From Tupaia tana (Eukaryota > Chordata > Mammalia > Scandentia > Tupaiidae), in contig JAKSZU010000012.1 in NCBI GenBank assembly GCA_026018925.1, positions 43,191,218-43,255,217 of the forward strand: 64,000 nucleotides of DNA. The letters are read 5' to 3'. The position numbers and the translations under genes are program-made. Each line of letters begins with the position of its first letter. Within the stretch, counting starts at the first letter, position 1. The notes below the pieces were generated by a model. It ran no database searches. It was not told where the DNA came from and was given only the letters and a program-made list of their open reading frames with translations. Positions 31,913-42,948 of this stretch are shown piece by piece.

Positions 31913-32142
31913 AAAAACAAACAAAATACCCAAAACCTAATATTCAATGAAAAAAGTTACATAACAGGATAACAGGAATGAACAGTTAAAAAAATAGAAT
32001 AATTACTAAATACACACATTTATTTAAAATAAACTAGAAGAGTCAGGCTCATGACCGTGGCTATGTCAGGAGAAGGGAGGAAGGAGGAGATGTATCAGGT
32101 GGTATTCAAAGGATCCTTTAGTTGAAAAATAATTGGGTACCA

Positions 32143-32393
32143 GGGTCAGTAGATGGCATAATGGGTATGTCAAAGGGCTCCCACATGACTGACTGTGGTT
32201 CGAGACCTGGAACTGGAGGCTTGAAACTCCTGCCGGGCACAGGTGTGTGCATACCCAAGATCCCCAGAGGAGAAGGAACTGCAGCATGGTCATTACCCCT
32301 GAGGGGTGATTTCTCACTTTCCCTTTCATTTCTGTCTTCCTCTCCAGCAAGTGCACATGCTCTAAGGCAAAAACCTCTTAAAAAAAAAAAAGG
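32143..32393 (+). mobile_element. SINE type A/C
   Basis: cagggtcagtagatggcata head, gaggggtgatttctcacttt, ctctaaggcaaaaacctctt end. Confidence 0.83.
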
Positions 32394-32839
32394 CAAAAAA
32401 ATAAATAGATACCACCAATGTTAACCATTAATGGCAGCTAATTCTACACATGAATGAGTGCGTCATTGTACTTTTCTAAATTTTTCCATTTCTTAAAAAT
32501 AAAACACCTATAATGTCAATGACTGTATAATATTCAATTGTACAGTTACGTCGTAACATATCAATCTCAGACACTGAGATACCTGCCACTATCATAAAGA
32601 GTGCTACAATGAACATCTTTGCAGCTAATTTTACACATAAACTCCCATTCTCCCTCCCTTTAAAATTTTGCCAGAGAGCACAAATACTCATTAGAGAGAG
32701 AGAAAGAGAAGAAAAGAAAGCACCTCTCACTGGGCACATTCATATGGCAATACCTTTTCTTTCTATTTCTCTTTCCTTTCAAAATTTTGGGCACACATGC
32801 TCATACCCAGAATGTTTTTCTTTTCTTTTCCTCTTTTTT

Positions 32840-32880
32840 TTTTTTTTTTAGATTTTTTTTTGTCATAGGGCACATGAGCC

Positions 32881-32952
<72 letters not shown>

Positions 32953-33139
32953 TGAGAAAGTGAGAAATCTCCCCCTAGGGGTGATAGCCATGCTATAATT
33001 CCTTCTCCATTCTCCCCTCAGGATTTTAGGTACATATACAATGTGCCTGGCATGTTTTCTGGCCTCCAGGTCTGGGCCTTAAACTGTGGAGTCAGCCATG
33101 TAGGAACCAGCACCTTAACCACACCACCTGCTCACCCTA
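32840..33139 (-). mobile_element. SINE type C with a (GA)33 expansion, nested
   Basis: ttgtcatagggcacatgagc, GA run, then gtgagaaatctccccctagg and acaccacctgctcaccct. Confidence 0.75.
32884..32949. repeat. (GA)33 microsatellite
   Basis: About 66 bp pure GA dinucleotide run grown from the SINE's own purine block. Confidence 0.95.
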
Positions 33140-33555
33140 GCATGTTTTTTTAGGCCGTCTGGGATTCGAACTGCACAGTGACGATGTGGGACACAGCCAC
33201 TAGATGGCCCTAAATTTCTTTCCTTAGGATAAATTCCTAGAAACAAAATTGTTAGGACAATTCTAAATCTGTTTTACACTGCCTAGTTGCCATCCAGAGG
33301 CTCTAACAATTCATATATCTGTTACCAGGCTATCTGTCTATTTCCTTATATATGTCTATTTCCTTTCATTCTTGCCAACTGGATATTAGAACTCAAAAAC
33401 CATCTTCACTAAATTAGGTGTGTGAGGTACAAGTGTAATTTTTCCCAAAACTACTAACAGCCTATCATACCATAATTACCAAGCAACCAACTAAAATATC
33501 ATTATAAAGGCTCTATTACAAATTGGTACATACCATAAAACAAGAAAATTTATTT

Positions 33556-33830
33556 TATTTTGTTTTACTTATAAGTCAAAGTGTGTGTGCATTTACCAGA
33601 CAGAGAGACAAGAGAGGGAAGGAGAGGGAGAAAGCACTCCCCAGGGGATATGGTCATGTTACAATCCCTTCTCCTCCATTTCTCCGTCCTACTGGGAGCT
33701 GAGGCACGCATGTACACACACCTGGTGTTTGTTTGTTTTGGTTTTGGTTTTATTTTGAGCCACTGGGGCCAGGATTCAAATGGTACAGTTGGCCATCTGT
33801 GGGATCTGGCTGCCTTAACCAGGACTGGCC
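33556..33830 (-). mobile_element. SINE type C with (GTTT)n insert
   Basis: Antisense: gagaaagcactccccagggg, 'acctggtgtttgtttgtttt', aaccaggactggccc. Confidence 0.7.
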
Positions 33831-33844
33831 CTCTCTCTCTCGCT

Positions 33845-34075
33845 TTTTTAAATGATAGAGACTATGTGTGCGAGAGAATGAAAGTGAGAGCGAGCGAGCG
33901 AGCGAAGAACCCTTGGCAGCAGGGTCCCATCAAACTGCAAGCCTCCTTCCCTAGCCCTCATGCTACTTAATATTCTCGGCAACTGTGTATGGCCAGCATG
34001 TTTTTAGGCTGACCTAGGGATCCAAACCTAAGGTTGGCTATATTGCCTCTTGCCTTACAGGGCACTTCTGTTACT
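33845..34075 (-). mobile_element. SINE type C, old
   Basis: gaatgaaagtgagagcgagc, ggcagcagggtcccatcaaa, 'gctgacctagggatccaaac'. Diverged. Confidence 0.5.
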
Positions 34076-34109
34076 GCTGCATCACACAGGCTTGGCTTCT
34101 TTCTTTCTT

Positions 34110-34367
34110 TTTTTTTTTTTTTTTTTAAGGTTTTTGCCATAGGGGTGTGTGTGTGCTTGTAGGAGAGAAAAAGAGAGGAAAAGTAAGAAGTCACGCCCTG
34201 GGAGGATGGCCATTCCACAATCCCTTCTCCTCCATTTTCCTCTTGGGATTTTGGGTATACACACAAACTTGCCCCAGTATGATTTTCAAGCTCCTAGGTC
34301 TAGGACTTAAACCACGGTTGGCCATGTGGACATCCAATACTCCAACCAGCACACCACCAGCTAGCCT
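34110..34367 (-). mobile_element. SINE type A/C
   Basis: T run, gccataggggtgtgtgtgtg, gggaggatggccattccaca, caccaccagctagcct. Confidence 0.8.
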
Positions 34368-34479
34368 GGTTTCAGAATTTCTTTTGTCTGTCTTTCCCAA
34401 TAATTTTAGACAGCACTAATTACAGAACTGTTTTTAAGAGAAAAAGGCTTTACAGATATACTTATTTAAAGATAGAGCC

Positions 34480-34720
34480 CTGGTAGCCCGGTCTTGCTCA
34501 GGGCCTGGTGGTTAGCATGGCTGGATCCCACATGGCTGACTGCGTGGTCTGAGTCCCAAACTTGGTGGCTTGAGAATCATGCCCAAAATCCCGAAAAAGA
34601 GGAAGAAACACAGAAGAAGGGATTGTGGTATGACCATGCACCATGGAAGGTGCTTTTCCACTGTCCTTCCCTCTCTCTCTAAGGTGAGTGGATACACCTT
34701 CTGGCAAATAAAAAAAGGTA
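34480..34720 (+). mobile_element. SINE type C
   Basis: 'agcccggtcttgctcagggc' head, ggctggatcccacatggctg, accatgcaccatggaaggtg, 'ccttctggcaaat' end. Confidence 0.7.
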
Positions 34721-34984
34721 ATTGATTGATGCATTTTATTAGAATGGTTTACATTTTAAAATATTTATTCGTAAGGTAAGACAATTAAAAAAGGGTTTCA
34801 ATTTTGAAACCTGCAAAAGATCTTACAGCTTCTCAGTCTAATTGAAATAGTCTTCTCTAAAAGTCATCTAAAAACATATACTAATCATAGAATTTATTAT
34901 AGTTCATGACAAATATCCTGAACTTCCATGGTCCTTTTCATCTTGCATACTATATTAAATAACTCAGTTGAGAATTACTAATAA

Positions 34985-35405
34985 TTAGTATTTACATAGT
35001 ACTTATTTACTACAGTACTACAAAGCAGGATAAACAATTATCATCACCATATTAACAAAGGGAGATGCTGAACCAGCTAGGCTAGCTGTCTAAGGTCACA
35101 CTAAAGCAGGAAACTGCCTAATTCCTATATGGCTCATCACCCAAAAATAACTACCCCTAAGAATCATGACAACAGTTTAGGAAGAAATCTAGAACATACC
35201 AGTGCCAAAGAATCATATTATTGAAATGATAATCAAAGACAATTTACTTCAACATTCTTATTTTACCGATTAAAGAAAAAATGAGGTCCTAAACGGTTAT
35301 GTAAATTAATTGTTCAAAGTCACACTTCTAGTCATAATAAAGCAAAAATCAGAACCTAGAACTCCTTAATCCAAGTTCAACGATTTTTGATCACTACAGT
35401 ACAAG
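34985..35405 (-). mobile_element. Two antisense MIR-like fragments
   Basis: 34985-35150 has 'ctgtctaaggtcacac'; 35225-35405 has 'tattttaccgattaaag', 'aaagtcacacttctagtca' and 'agaacctagaactccttaa', the antisense MIR order. Diverged. Confidence 0.55.
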
Positions 35406-35484
35406 TTACCCTTAACTGCTATTTCCAATGTTAGGATTTATCAAAAAGCTTCAATGTTTTCACTGACAATGATTAACACAACAT

Positions 35485-35735
35485 TCATGCAACAAATAAT
35501 TATTCAGTACCTACCATGTGCTAGGCCATGTACTTAGTGTTAAATCTCACTGAATATTTCCCATGTGCTAGGCACTGGGTCACCTACATTTTCACACTTA
35601 GATCTTCATGATACCATTATCTGTATGTTCACACTTAAATCTGCATGATACCATAAAAATCAATATAATACCATTATAATAAATTATCTCTATTTTAAAA
35701 TTAAAATTTAGGAAGATTAAGTAACCCACCCATTT
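35485..35735 (-). mobile_element. MIR/L2-like antisense fragment
   Basis: 'tattcagtacctaccatgtg', 'ctaggcactgggtcacc', 'attaccattataataaatta'. The 'catgtgctagg' motif is present twice. Confidence 0.5.
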
Positions 35736-35770
35736 TCACTAAGAAAATGCCTTTATAAAAAACCAAATGG

Positions 35771-36058
35771 AGGGGGGAACCAGCAGTTAGCATAATGGCT
35801 ATGTCGCTGGACTCCTATGTAGTCGACCGCGGTTCGCGTCCGGACCTGGTGGCTTAAAACTCACACCAGGCGCGTGTGCGTGCATGCCCAAGATCCCGAG
35901 AGGAGAATGGAGGAGAAGGGATTGCAGCATGACCATCCCCCCTGGGGGGTGATTTCTCGCTTTCTGTCTCTATGTCTCTCTCTGTCTGTCTGGCGAGCGC
36001 ATGCGCCCTATAGCAAAAACCTCTCCAAAAAAAAAAAAAAAAAAAAAAAAAACCCACC
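35771..36058 (+). mobile_element. SINE type A, copy 1 of a serial array
   Basis: Near-consensus. Preceded by ccaaatgg and followed by cctaaatgg. Confidence 0.9.
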
Positions 36059-36065
36059 TAAATGG

Positions 36066-36341
36066 AGGGACCAGCAGTTAGGGCAATGGTTATGTCGCTG
36101 GACTCCCATGTAGTCAACTGTGGTTCAAGTCCTGGACCTGGCGGCTTAAACTCATGCCGGGAGTGTGTGTGTACATGCCCAAGATCCTGAGAGGAGAATG
36201 GAGAAGGGATTGCAGTGTGGCCATCCCCCCAGGGGGTGATTTCTCGCTTTCTGTCTCTTGCTGTCTTTCTGGCCAGCACACACGCCCGACAGCAAAAACC
36301 TCTCCAAAAAAAGAAGAAAAAAAAAAAAAAAAAAAAAAAAA
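36066..36341 (+). mobile_element. SINE type A, copy 2 of the array
   Basis: gggaccagcagttagggcaa head, long A tail. Starts right after taaatgg (36059-36065). Confidence 0.9.
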
Positions 36342-36350
36342 ACTAAGTGG

Positions 36351-36525
36351 GGTGGGGACAGTGAGTGACATGGTGGTTAAGGTGGTGGACTTCCACATGG
36401 CTGACCTTGGTTCAGGTCCTGAACCTGGCAGCCTGCTTTCTCACCAACTCTTTCTCTCTCTGATCAAATTAAATAATAATAATGGTAATAATCGTAACAA
36501 ATAAAATAAAATAAACCCAAAAACC
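36351..36525 (+). mobile_element. SINE type B, copy 3 of the array
   Basis: gacagtgagtgacatggtgg head, tail with ataataat. Preceded by a degenerate taagtgg. Confidence 0.85.
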
Positions 36526-36532
36526 TAAATGG

Positions 36533-36684
36533 AGGCCAGAAGGTGGCATGGTGGTCGAGGATGCTAGACTCCCACATGGCCCACTGCGGTTCAAGTACCA
36601 GACCTGGTAGCTTGCTTTCTTACTTTCTCTCTCGTTAAATTAAAACAAAATAATAGTAATAATAAAATAATTCTTTAAAAAAAG
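36533..36684 (+). mobile_element. SINE type B, copy 4 of the array
   Basis: aggccagaaggtggcatggt head directly after taaatgg (36526-36532). Confidence 0.86.
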
Positions 36685-36691
36685 TAAATGG

Positions 36692-36861
36692 GGGGCAGGC
36701 AGGTGGTGTGGTGGTTAAGGGCAATGGACTCCCACAAGGCTAACCATGGTTTGAGTCCTGCTTTTTCACTTTTTCTCTCTTTCCCCTTCTGTCCCTCTCT
36801 GGTCAAATTAAAATAAACAAATAAATAAAGTTAAATAAAATAATTATTTTTAAAAAATAAG
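36692..36861 (+). mobile_element. SINE type B, copy 5 of the array
   Basis: ggggcaggcaggtggtgtgg head directly after taaatgg (36685-36691). Another taaatgg follows at 36862-36868. Confidence 0.87.
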
Positions 36862-36896
36862 TAAATGGTGTAATCAAACATAAAATGAGCTTATCC

Positions 36897-37068
36897 TGAG
36901 GCCTGCAGGTGGCATGGTGGTTAAGTCTCTGGACTTCCACATAGCCAACTGTAGCCTGAATCCCAGACCTGACGGCTTGCTTTCTCACTTTCCTTCTTTC
37001 TCTCTCTGCTCAAATTGAAAAATAGTAATAATAAATAAAATTAAGTAATTATTTTTTAAAAAGAGCTT
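36897..37068 (+). mobile_element. SINE type B
   Basis: gaggcctgcaggtggcatgg head. Flanked by gagcttat on both sides (about 36887 and 37065). Confidence 0.87.
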
Positions 37069-37144
37069 ATTCTAACAAAAGTCTAATTTTTGGTGTAAAC
37101 GTTAGAACACCATATGTGACTTCATTTAAAAAAAGGATAAAGGA

Positions 37145-37402
37145 GGGACCAGCAGTTGGCGTAATGGCTATGTCGCTGGACTCCCATGTGTAGTCGACTA
37201 CAGTTCAAGTCCCGGACCTGGTGGCTTAAACTCATGCTGGACGTGTGTGCATTCGTGCCCAAGATCCCGAGAGGAGAAATGGAGGAGAAGGGATTGTGGC
37301 GTGGCCATCTCCCCTCAGGGGTGACTTCTTGCTTTCTGTCTGTGTCTCTCTGGTGAGCACACATGTCCTATAGCAAAAATCCCTCCTCCCTCAAAAAAAA
37401 AA
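37145..37402 (+). mobile_element. SINE type A with TSD
   Basis: TSD gataaagga at 37136-37144 and 37403-37411. Confidence 0.92.
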
Positions 37403-37411
37403 GATAAAGGA

Positions 37412-38153
37412 TCCATCATCAAAATAGTTTGAAAACCACGAATCCATACATAGTGCCTAATACTAACCAAACAGTAAGTGCAGAACTTAGAATGAGATTA
37501 GAGGCTGTGGACCCCATGAGGAGAGCTTTGTTGTTTTTTTCCCCCTTGTACTTTCTAAGATCCCAGAACAGAAAGTATCTAAAATGACCTAATTGAAAGC
37601 CAATTGCTAGGAAAGTAAGCATTTTAAAGAAACAGAGAACAGGCGAAAGGTTCCTAGTATCTATTCTGAGCCCATCTAAAAGAGAGTACTGGTCTCAAGA
37701 ATATTAAGTCAAGTCTAAATAGAAGAATGCGTGACTTCTCTAAGGTATTACAAAATGGTGCCATAATACTGGTTACCTACTTTGAGAGCATAAAATCTCT
37801 GTGGTATATGATCAAATTAATTAAAAGTTTCATCTACTGTCTTTCCCAGCAGGAATTCCTTTATCTTTGATTGCTAAGTAGATTTCAAAAGGACCATATT
37901 AAAAGAAAAAAAAATAAAAAACCAAATGTTAAGTAGTTTGACTATTGTGTAGATTTTAAAATATGCTTTGTAAATAAATAAGAAGCTGATGATATTTTAT
38001 AAAGCAGCACTAGAGGGTCAACCTATAAGAAAAGAATCTAAAAATATAATTGGAACATAAAGTTTTTTAAGGGAAAGATTAATTTGATAAAGTGGTCTAT
38101 TGTTTTGGGCACTATTGGTATAGGGAAACGAAACCAAGTAATTGCTGAAAATG
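37412..38153. other. Single-copy RTN3 intron
   Basis: About 740 bp without a recognised element, just downstream of the large exon in transcript sense. Confidence 0.55.
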
Positions 38154-38161
38154 ATACTCTG

Positions 38162-38433
38162 CGGGCCAGCAGGTGGTATGGAGGTTAAGGCCCTGGTCTC
38201 CTATATGGCTGACTACAGTTTGAGTCCCAGATCTGGTGGCTTAAGACTCATGCAGGGCACGTGTGCATTTGTGCCCGAAATCCCAGGAGGAGAATGCAGA
38301 AGGGATGGCAGCATGGCCATCCCCCCTGGGTAGTGATTTCTCACTTTTCCTCTCAGTATCTCTCTCTCTCTCCTGGAAGTGGACACGCCCTTTGGCAAAA
38401 ACCTTAAAAAGAAAAAAAAAAAAGGAAAGAAAA
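38162..38433 (+). mobile_element. SINE type A/C with TSD
   Basis: cgggccagcaggtggtatgg head. TSD atactctg at 38154-38161 and 38434-38441. It lies 67 bp from the donor of the large RTN3 exon. Confidence 0.85.
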
Positions 38434-38499
38434 ATACTCTGATAAGTACCAATCGTAACAGAATTAACCACATGTAGTATTTCTAATATAAATGGTTAC

Positions 38500-40866
38500 C
38501 TGAGAAGTTTGTCAGAAGTCTTGCTAGGACATGATTGTTTAACAATTCAGTCTTGTCAAGGCCAGAAATCATAGCTACACTAGTAGTTTCTTTGATAATA
38601 GTGGGCCTTTTGCAAATGCCAGTATCAGATCCAGTCTTGACATCTCTGTGTTCTACAATAGAGATGTCATTTGATTTCTGTGGCCAAGATTCTGGAACAA
38701 ATGTAAAAGTTTGTTTGATTATTTCTTCTGAAGAAGATTCCATTTTATCCTGCATAGAAGCTGACTTCTCAACCTGTCTTTTGCCTATTTCTTTAAGAGC
38801 TTTGATTGTGAGCTGCTCTTGTTCTAAATCAAGAGATGCTACTGGAGTATCCTGGGTATGGAAACCATCCAGAAGTTCACCTCCATTTGTTTTTTTGCTT
38901 TGTTCATTGTATTTGCTTCTAATGTCTTTACTTTCAGAGTTGCTTGACTCACTTTCATGTATGACTTCTACAGGAAGAGCTGTTTTAAAATCTGTCATCT
39001 TCTTTGATATTACTTCAAAGGCATTTCCTTCACTTATTATTCCTTTCTCTTCGGTTTCTGTAAAGGATGCTATCAGGTCTTCAGGGGAGGAATCGTCTTT
39101 ATCTTCAGTATTTTTTCCATATAATGACTCCAAACAGGCAGAAGGTGTCACATTTGGTGAGAATTCTCTCTCATTAAACACATTTGGAGATGCTTCTGAA
39201 GGCAATTTTGGGTTCTCGGTTCTAACAGGCTTCTCAGGAGCAAGTTCACTCACACTGTCTGCTTGCTTCACATCTTCAGACATTACATTTATATTGGCGA
39301 CTTGTGGACACACTGCCTCGCCAACTGGACTCCTTCCAAGACTATCAGGCTGAATTTGATGTGGCTCATAGTCACCAACCGACTCTTCAATAGTATTAGG
39401 TGTTTTGTTTTCCTTCTTACAATTGGGGATCTCTTTGATTTCTTTTTCACCTGTTTTTACAAGTGCTGTAAAAATAACACTTGGAATAGAAACAGGTTTT
39501 TCAGCCGGAATTTTGTTATTTTCAAATGATGTATCTGCTGTGATGTCCTCTATTACTGTGTCATCAGACTCACCAGAACTATCAGCCTCTGTGATTTCTC
39601 CCAATGCAGATCTCTGCCAGTTCATTTCATCTTTTAGGTGGTCATCAGGTAAAACTACTTTCACTGGGGCTATTCCAGAACCCAAAGAGAGACATTTTTC
39701 ATATGGAGATCCTGATAATTCCAAAAATGTATCGTTTTGTTTCTGCTTGTTGCCTGGTTCACCTTTGATACTGGCTTCCTTTGTGGAATCAAGTTGGTCT
39801 GGTATAGGTTTTCCTGTGATAACATTTTCTTGTGGGAAGGATGTTTCTGTTGATTTGGTGATAGGAGCACTCCCATTAATAGAACATACAGGAATATTCT
39901 GATGAGTGTTAGTTTTAAGATTTACAATGGGAATTTCTGAATTATTTTCACTGACATTAAGTCCTGCAGTTTCCGTGATATGGTCAGAAGATTTGTCGAT
40001 CTGTTGCTTCACTTGGGAAGCCAAATCCCAGGTCAATATTTCATTGGTAAAGTTATGCATGTCATTTACACATCTAGACACCTCCTCCAGTGCTGCAGTT
40101 GTGTGTGAAAACTGTCTAGTGAGCAATCCAGAGGTTGGGTAACGCCCTCCCTCCTTATTTCGCAATGGAAATAGTTTGTCATTTGTCTCTGAGATGTCTA
40201 CAGGTGATTCTCTATCAGTGTGTGGTGCCCAGCTACCAAAACCATTTGTGCTCTCCTTATATGAGTCTTTAAATTCTTTATCAAATGCTGCTCTGTCAAT
40301 AATTACTTCAAATGGTGATTCAGGGGAATCCTTTTCAATACCACCTCCTGAAACTTCAGATGGAGACAAGGAGTATGTACAAATGCCTTCTGCCTTAGAT
40401 TGCTCAATGAGTGGTTTCTGAGATGATAACAAAGTGAATCTGTCATCAGTATCCAATCCAGTTTCATTTTCCCTACATGATATCTTATTTGGGTTCTTAG
40501 ACTCAAGTAAGGTCTGATCTATCTTTATTTGCTTTTCCATTTGACCAACTTCCTTTGAGAGAAAAGCAGGATGCTCTGGAAAACTGGCTGGAACGGAAGG
40601 ACGGTTACAACAAACTCCTCCTCCAAGAGAAACTGAAGAGTCTGCTATATCATTGCTGGTCCCCTGAGGCTTTTCCATCTTTCTCGTATCTAGAAGAGCC
40701 AAGTGGTCTTTTCCTTCTTTGGCTAATTTAGGCTGGCTGCCTAATACTTTGCCTTTTTCTCCATATTGTGCTGTAAGGTGAGCGTTATGTATTTCAGGAG
40801 ATGAAAGAAAAGAGGAAGTCATAATTTCTGAAGGCGGCTCATCAGAGCACAGAGAGCTCAATCCCT
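38500..40866 (-). CDS. RTN3: RTN3 large alternative exon (long-isoform N-terminal region)
   Basis: A single 2367-bp open exon with acceptor CCAACCTCAG|AG and donor TTCTCAG|GTAACC. It enters with two codon bases and leaves with one, so skipping it keeps the frame. It encodes the acidic, Ser/Glu-rich, largely disordered region found only in long RTN3 (RTN3L/A1): EGLSSLCSDEPPSEIMTSSF at the start, DKTELLNNHVLARLLTNFS at the end. Long stretches match my memory of human RTN3-A1, such as DSPESPFEVIID, EVSRCVNDMHNFTNEILTWD and GEITEADSSGESDDTVIEDI. In other mammals long RTN3 is a tubular-ER selective autophagy receptor that uses several LC3-interacting (LIR) motifs. Candidates here are FTLL (about exon residue 144) and FEVI (about 186). 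No start codon is expected: translation begins in an exon outside the window. No frameshift or stop is seen, so the exon is under selection. Confidence 0.96.
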
Positions 40867-41549
40867 CTGAGGTTGGAATTTGAAAGAAAAAAAATGGTTT
40901 ACCAGGTACGATTACACATTAGCAGTCAGGCTAAGCAGCATGCTTTTTATTCTTTAAATTATATAAAAATATGCACACACACACATACACAGGATGTACA
41001 TGTACAGACATAAATATATAACGAAACAATGACCAACAGTTATCCAACAAGACATGCGTAAAATTGCCAATGGTGATACAGAAAAGCCATTATCATGCTA
41101 CAGATTGTAAATGACAAAAATTTTCAGAAAATAAATGTTTGTCAATCGGTCTACTTTTTCCACTGTAAAGGTAAGCGTAAGAAGGGTGATGGATTGGAAA
41201 ATATGGGGAAAAGTTTCTTCCTTTTTTGCTAGAGCTATTCAACAGAAGCAACATAATCCATACAAAATAAACAACTCAATATTATAAAGCACTGTAAGCT
41301 GAACAATTCAGAATTGCCTCCAACTCCACTGCTATAGTTTACAGACTGAGAAGGAAAAAAGTAGCAGCCAGAGTTCAGGAGATATACAGCAGACTCTCTG
41401 AGACTAAAGATGCAACTATACTTATTCTGTTCTCTCCACAGGAGAGATCTGTCCCATAGCCTCAATGTTCTAAACTAAAGGGTACTAAAATGGTTGGACT
41501 GCTTCAAAATCTCTTACACCAACTTGCCATTTTAATTAAAATTAAACTG
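40867..41549. other. Single-copy intron upstream of the large exon
   Basis: No SINE in about 680 bp; a CA-rich patch near 40974-40992. No additional exon recognised. Confidence 0.55.
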
Positions 41550-41730
41550 TGGGACCAGCAAGTGGCATAGTGGTTAAGGTACTGGACACTCCCACATGGT
41601 CGACCACAGTTCAAGTTCTGGATCTTGAAGTTCAAGATCCACAAGTTGTGGCTTGCTTTCTCACTTTCCTTCTCTCTCTAGTCAAATTAAACTAAATAAA
41701 TGAATAAATAAAATTAAATAATTTAAAAAT
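41550..41730 (+). mobile_element. SINE type B with an internal palindrome
   Basis: gggaccagcaagtggcatag head. A 21-bp hairpin (arms ggatcttgaa / ttcaagatcc) at 41620-41640 replaces part of the normal body. Confidence 0.85.
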
Positions 41731-41776
41731 ACATTGAATTGTGCAGATTGGTTTCTTTAGTTAAAACAGAGTTACA

Positions 41777-41950
41777 GAGGCCAGTAGATGATGTGGTGGT
41801 TGAGTGTGCTGGACTCCCACATGGCCGACCGTAGTTTGAGTCCTGGAACTTTCTTGCCCCCCCCCCCCCCCCCCCCCCCCCCGTCCCTCTCTGGTCAAAT
41901 TAAAATAAATAACCAAATGAATAAAGTTAAAATAATTCTTTTTTTAAAAA
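41777..41950 (+). mobile_element. SINE type B with a C tract
   Basis: gaggccagtagatgatgtgg head. The CT-rich block is replaced by a C run, then gtccctctctggtcaaatta. Confidence 0.87.
41857..41882. repeat. (C)26 homopolymer
   Basis: Unusually long pure C run inside a SINE. Its exact length may be a sequencing or assembly artefact. Confidence 0.85.
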
Positions 41951-42186
41951 AGCATTAACAACAGAATTCCTTTTACAACAAATATCCTTATAAATGTAAT
42001 GCATTAACTAACGCTTATCAGCTACTGATAACATAACAGTGACTAATTTACTACAGTGCTTTCTAACTTTCCAACCTAACAAGTTTTTACTGAGGAAAGT
42101 TTTTACTGGATCAAAAGATCTAGGGCAGGTGTTGTCTTTCTTACATATTTTAATATCTCTGGATGTGGAACTACATGGTAGGTCTC

Positions 42187-42441
42187 TCTCTCTCTCTTTT
42201 TTTCTTTTTTGCTATTGGGCATGTGTGTTTTGCCAGAGAGACAGAAAGAAAAAGTGAAAAATCACCCCTCAGGGAGGATGGCCATGACACCATCCCTTCT
42301 CCTCCATTCTTTTGGGATTTTGGGCAGGTATGCACATGTGTGTGACTAGCACTTATTTCAAGTTGCCAGGTCTGGGACTCAAACAGCTTAAGCAATCATG
42401 TGGGATCCAGCAACTTAACCTCTATGCCACCTTCTGGCCCC
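42187..42441 (-). mobile_element. SINE type A/C
   Basis: gctattgggcatgtgtgttt, tcagggaggatggccatgac, atgccaccttctggcccc. Flanks share gtaggtct. Confidence 0.8.
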
Positions 42442-42685
42442 AGAGTAGGTCTTGAATAAATAGTTTCAAACAAATGAACCAAAGATCCAGCTTGGTCAGG
42501 TGATATTTATGTTGGCTCAGGACAGCCATGCCTTGAGCATGAATGAGTAATTGGGAAAATATAAAAGAAAAATTCCTTTGGGATTATCTTTATTCAGTTT
42601 TTGTTCTTTTTGTGTGAGAATTTCAACAATATTAGATAAAAGTAAATTATGATCTTATTCAAAATTATTTTTTAAAGATAAAAAC

Positions 42686-42909
42686 ATGACCGCAGTTTAA
42701 GTCCCTGACCCAGCAGTTTGAAAATTATGCCAGGCATATGTGCAGTTATGCCCAAAATCCTGAGGGGAGAATAGAAGAGAAAGGATTGGCACCAGTAGGT
42801 GGCGTGGTAGTTAAGATGCTGGACACATCCACATGGCTGACCACAGTTCGAGTCCTGGACCTGGTGACTTGCTTTCTCAATTCCCCTCTCTCTGGGTCTC
42901 TCTTTGGTC

Positions 42910-42948
<39 letters not shown>

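Larger units (their letters stand above)
31265..32510 (+). mobile_element. L1 3'UTR-type fragment with nested SINEs
   Basis: aaaataacccaaatctttat, atattcatacaatagattac, 'tattagaatgaataaattat' follow L1 3' sequence. SINEs occupy 31502-31912 and 32143-32393. Confidence 0.65.
32655..33212 (-). mobile_element. SINE type C split by another antisense SINE
   Basis: Left half ends 'cagaatgtttttcttttc'; right half starts 'agcatgtttttttaggccgt' and ends tagatggccc. Confidence 0.68.
32515..33555 (-). mobile_element. L1 3' sequence, antisense, split by SINEs
   Basis: tataatattcaattgtacag, gtgctacaatgaacatcttt, and after the SINEs aggataaattcctagaaaca, 'actgcctagttgccatccag', typical antisense L1. Confidence 0.65.

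Noticed and set aside
32884-32949. (GA)33 as a regulatory GAGA element
   Set aside because: It sits within the purine block of a SINE and is best explained as microsatellite expansion.
35763-36870. CRISPR-like or satellite array
   Set aside because: The repeated units are 150-290 bp SINEs with A-rich tails and a short duplicated target, not short direct repeats with unique spacers.
38535-39353. 272-codon ORF on the plus strand (and others at 39405-39902) opposite the RTN3 large exon
   Set aside because: It is the antisense shadow of a conserved coding exon. The minus strand carries the recognised RTN3 protein and splice sites.
40859-40861. Apparent start of the 792-residue frame at 40861
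   Set aside because: The codon is TTG inside an exon that begins at 40866 with a split codon. Translation starts in an upstream exon outside the window.
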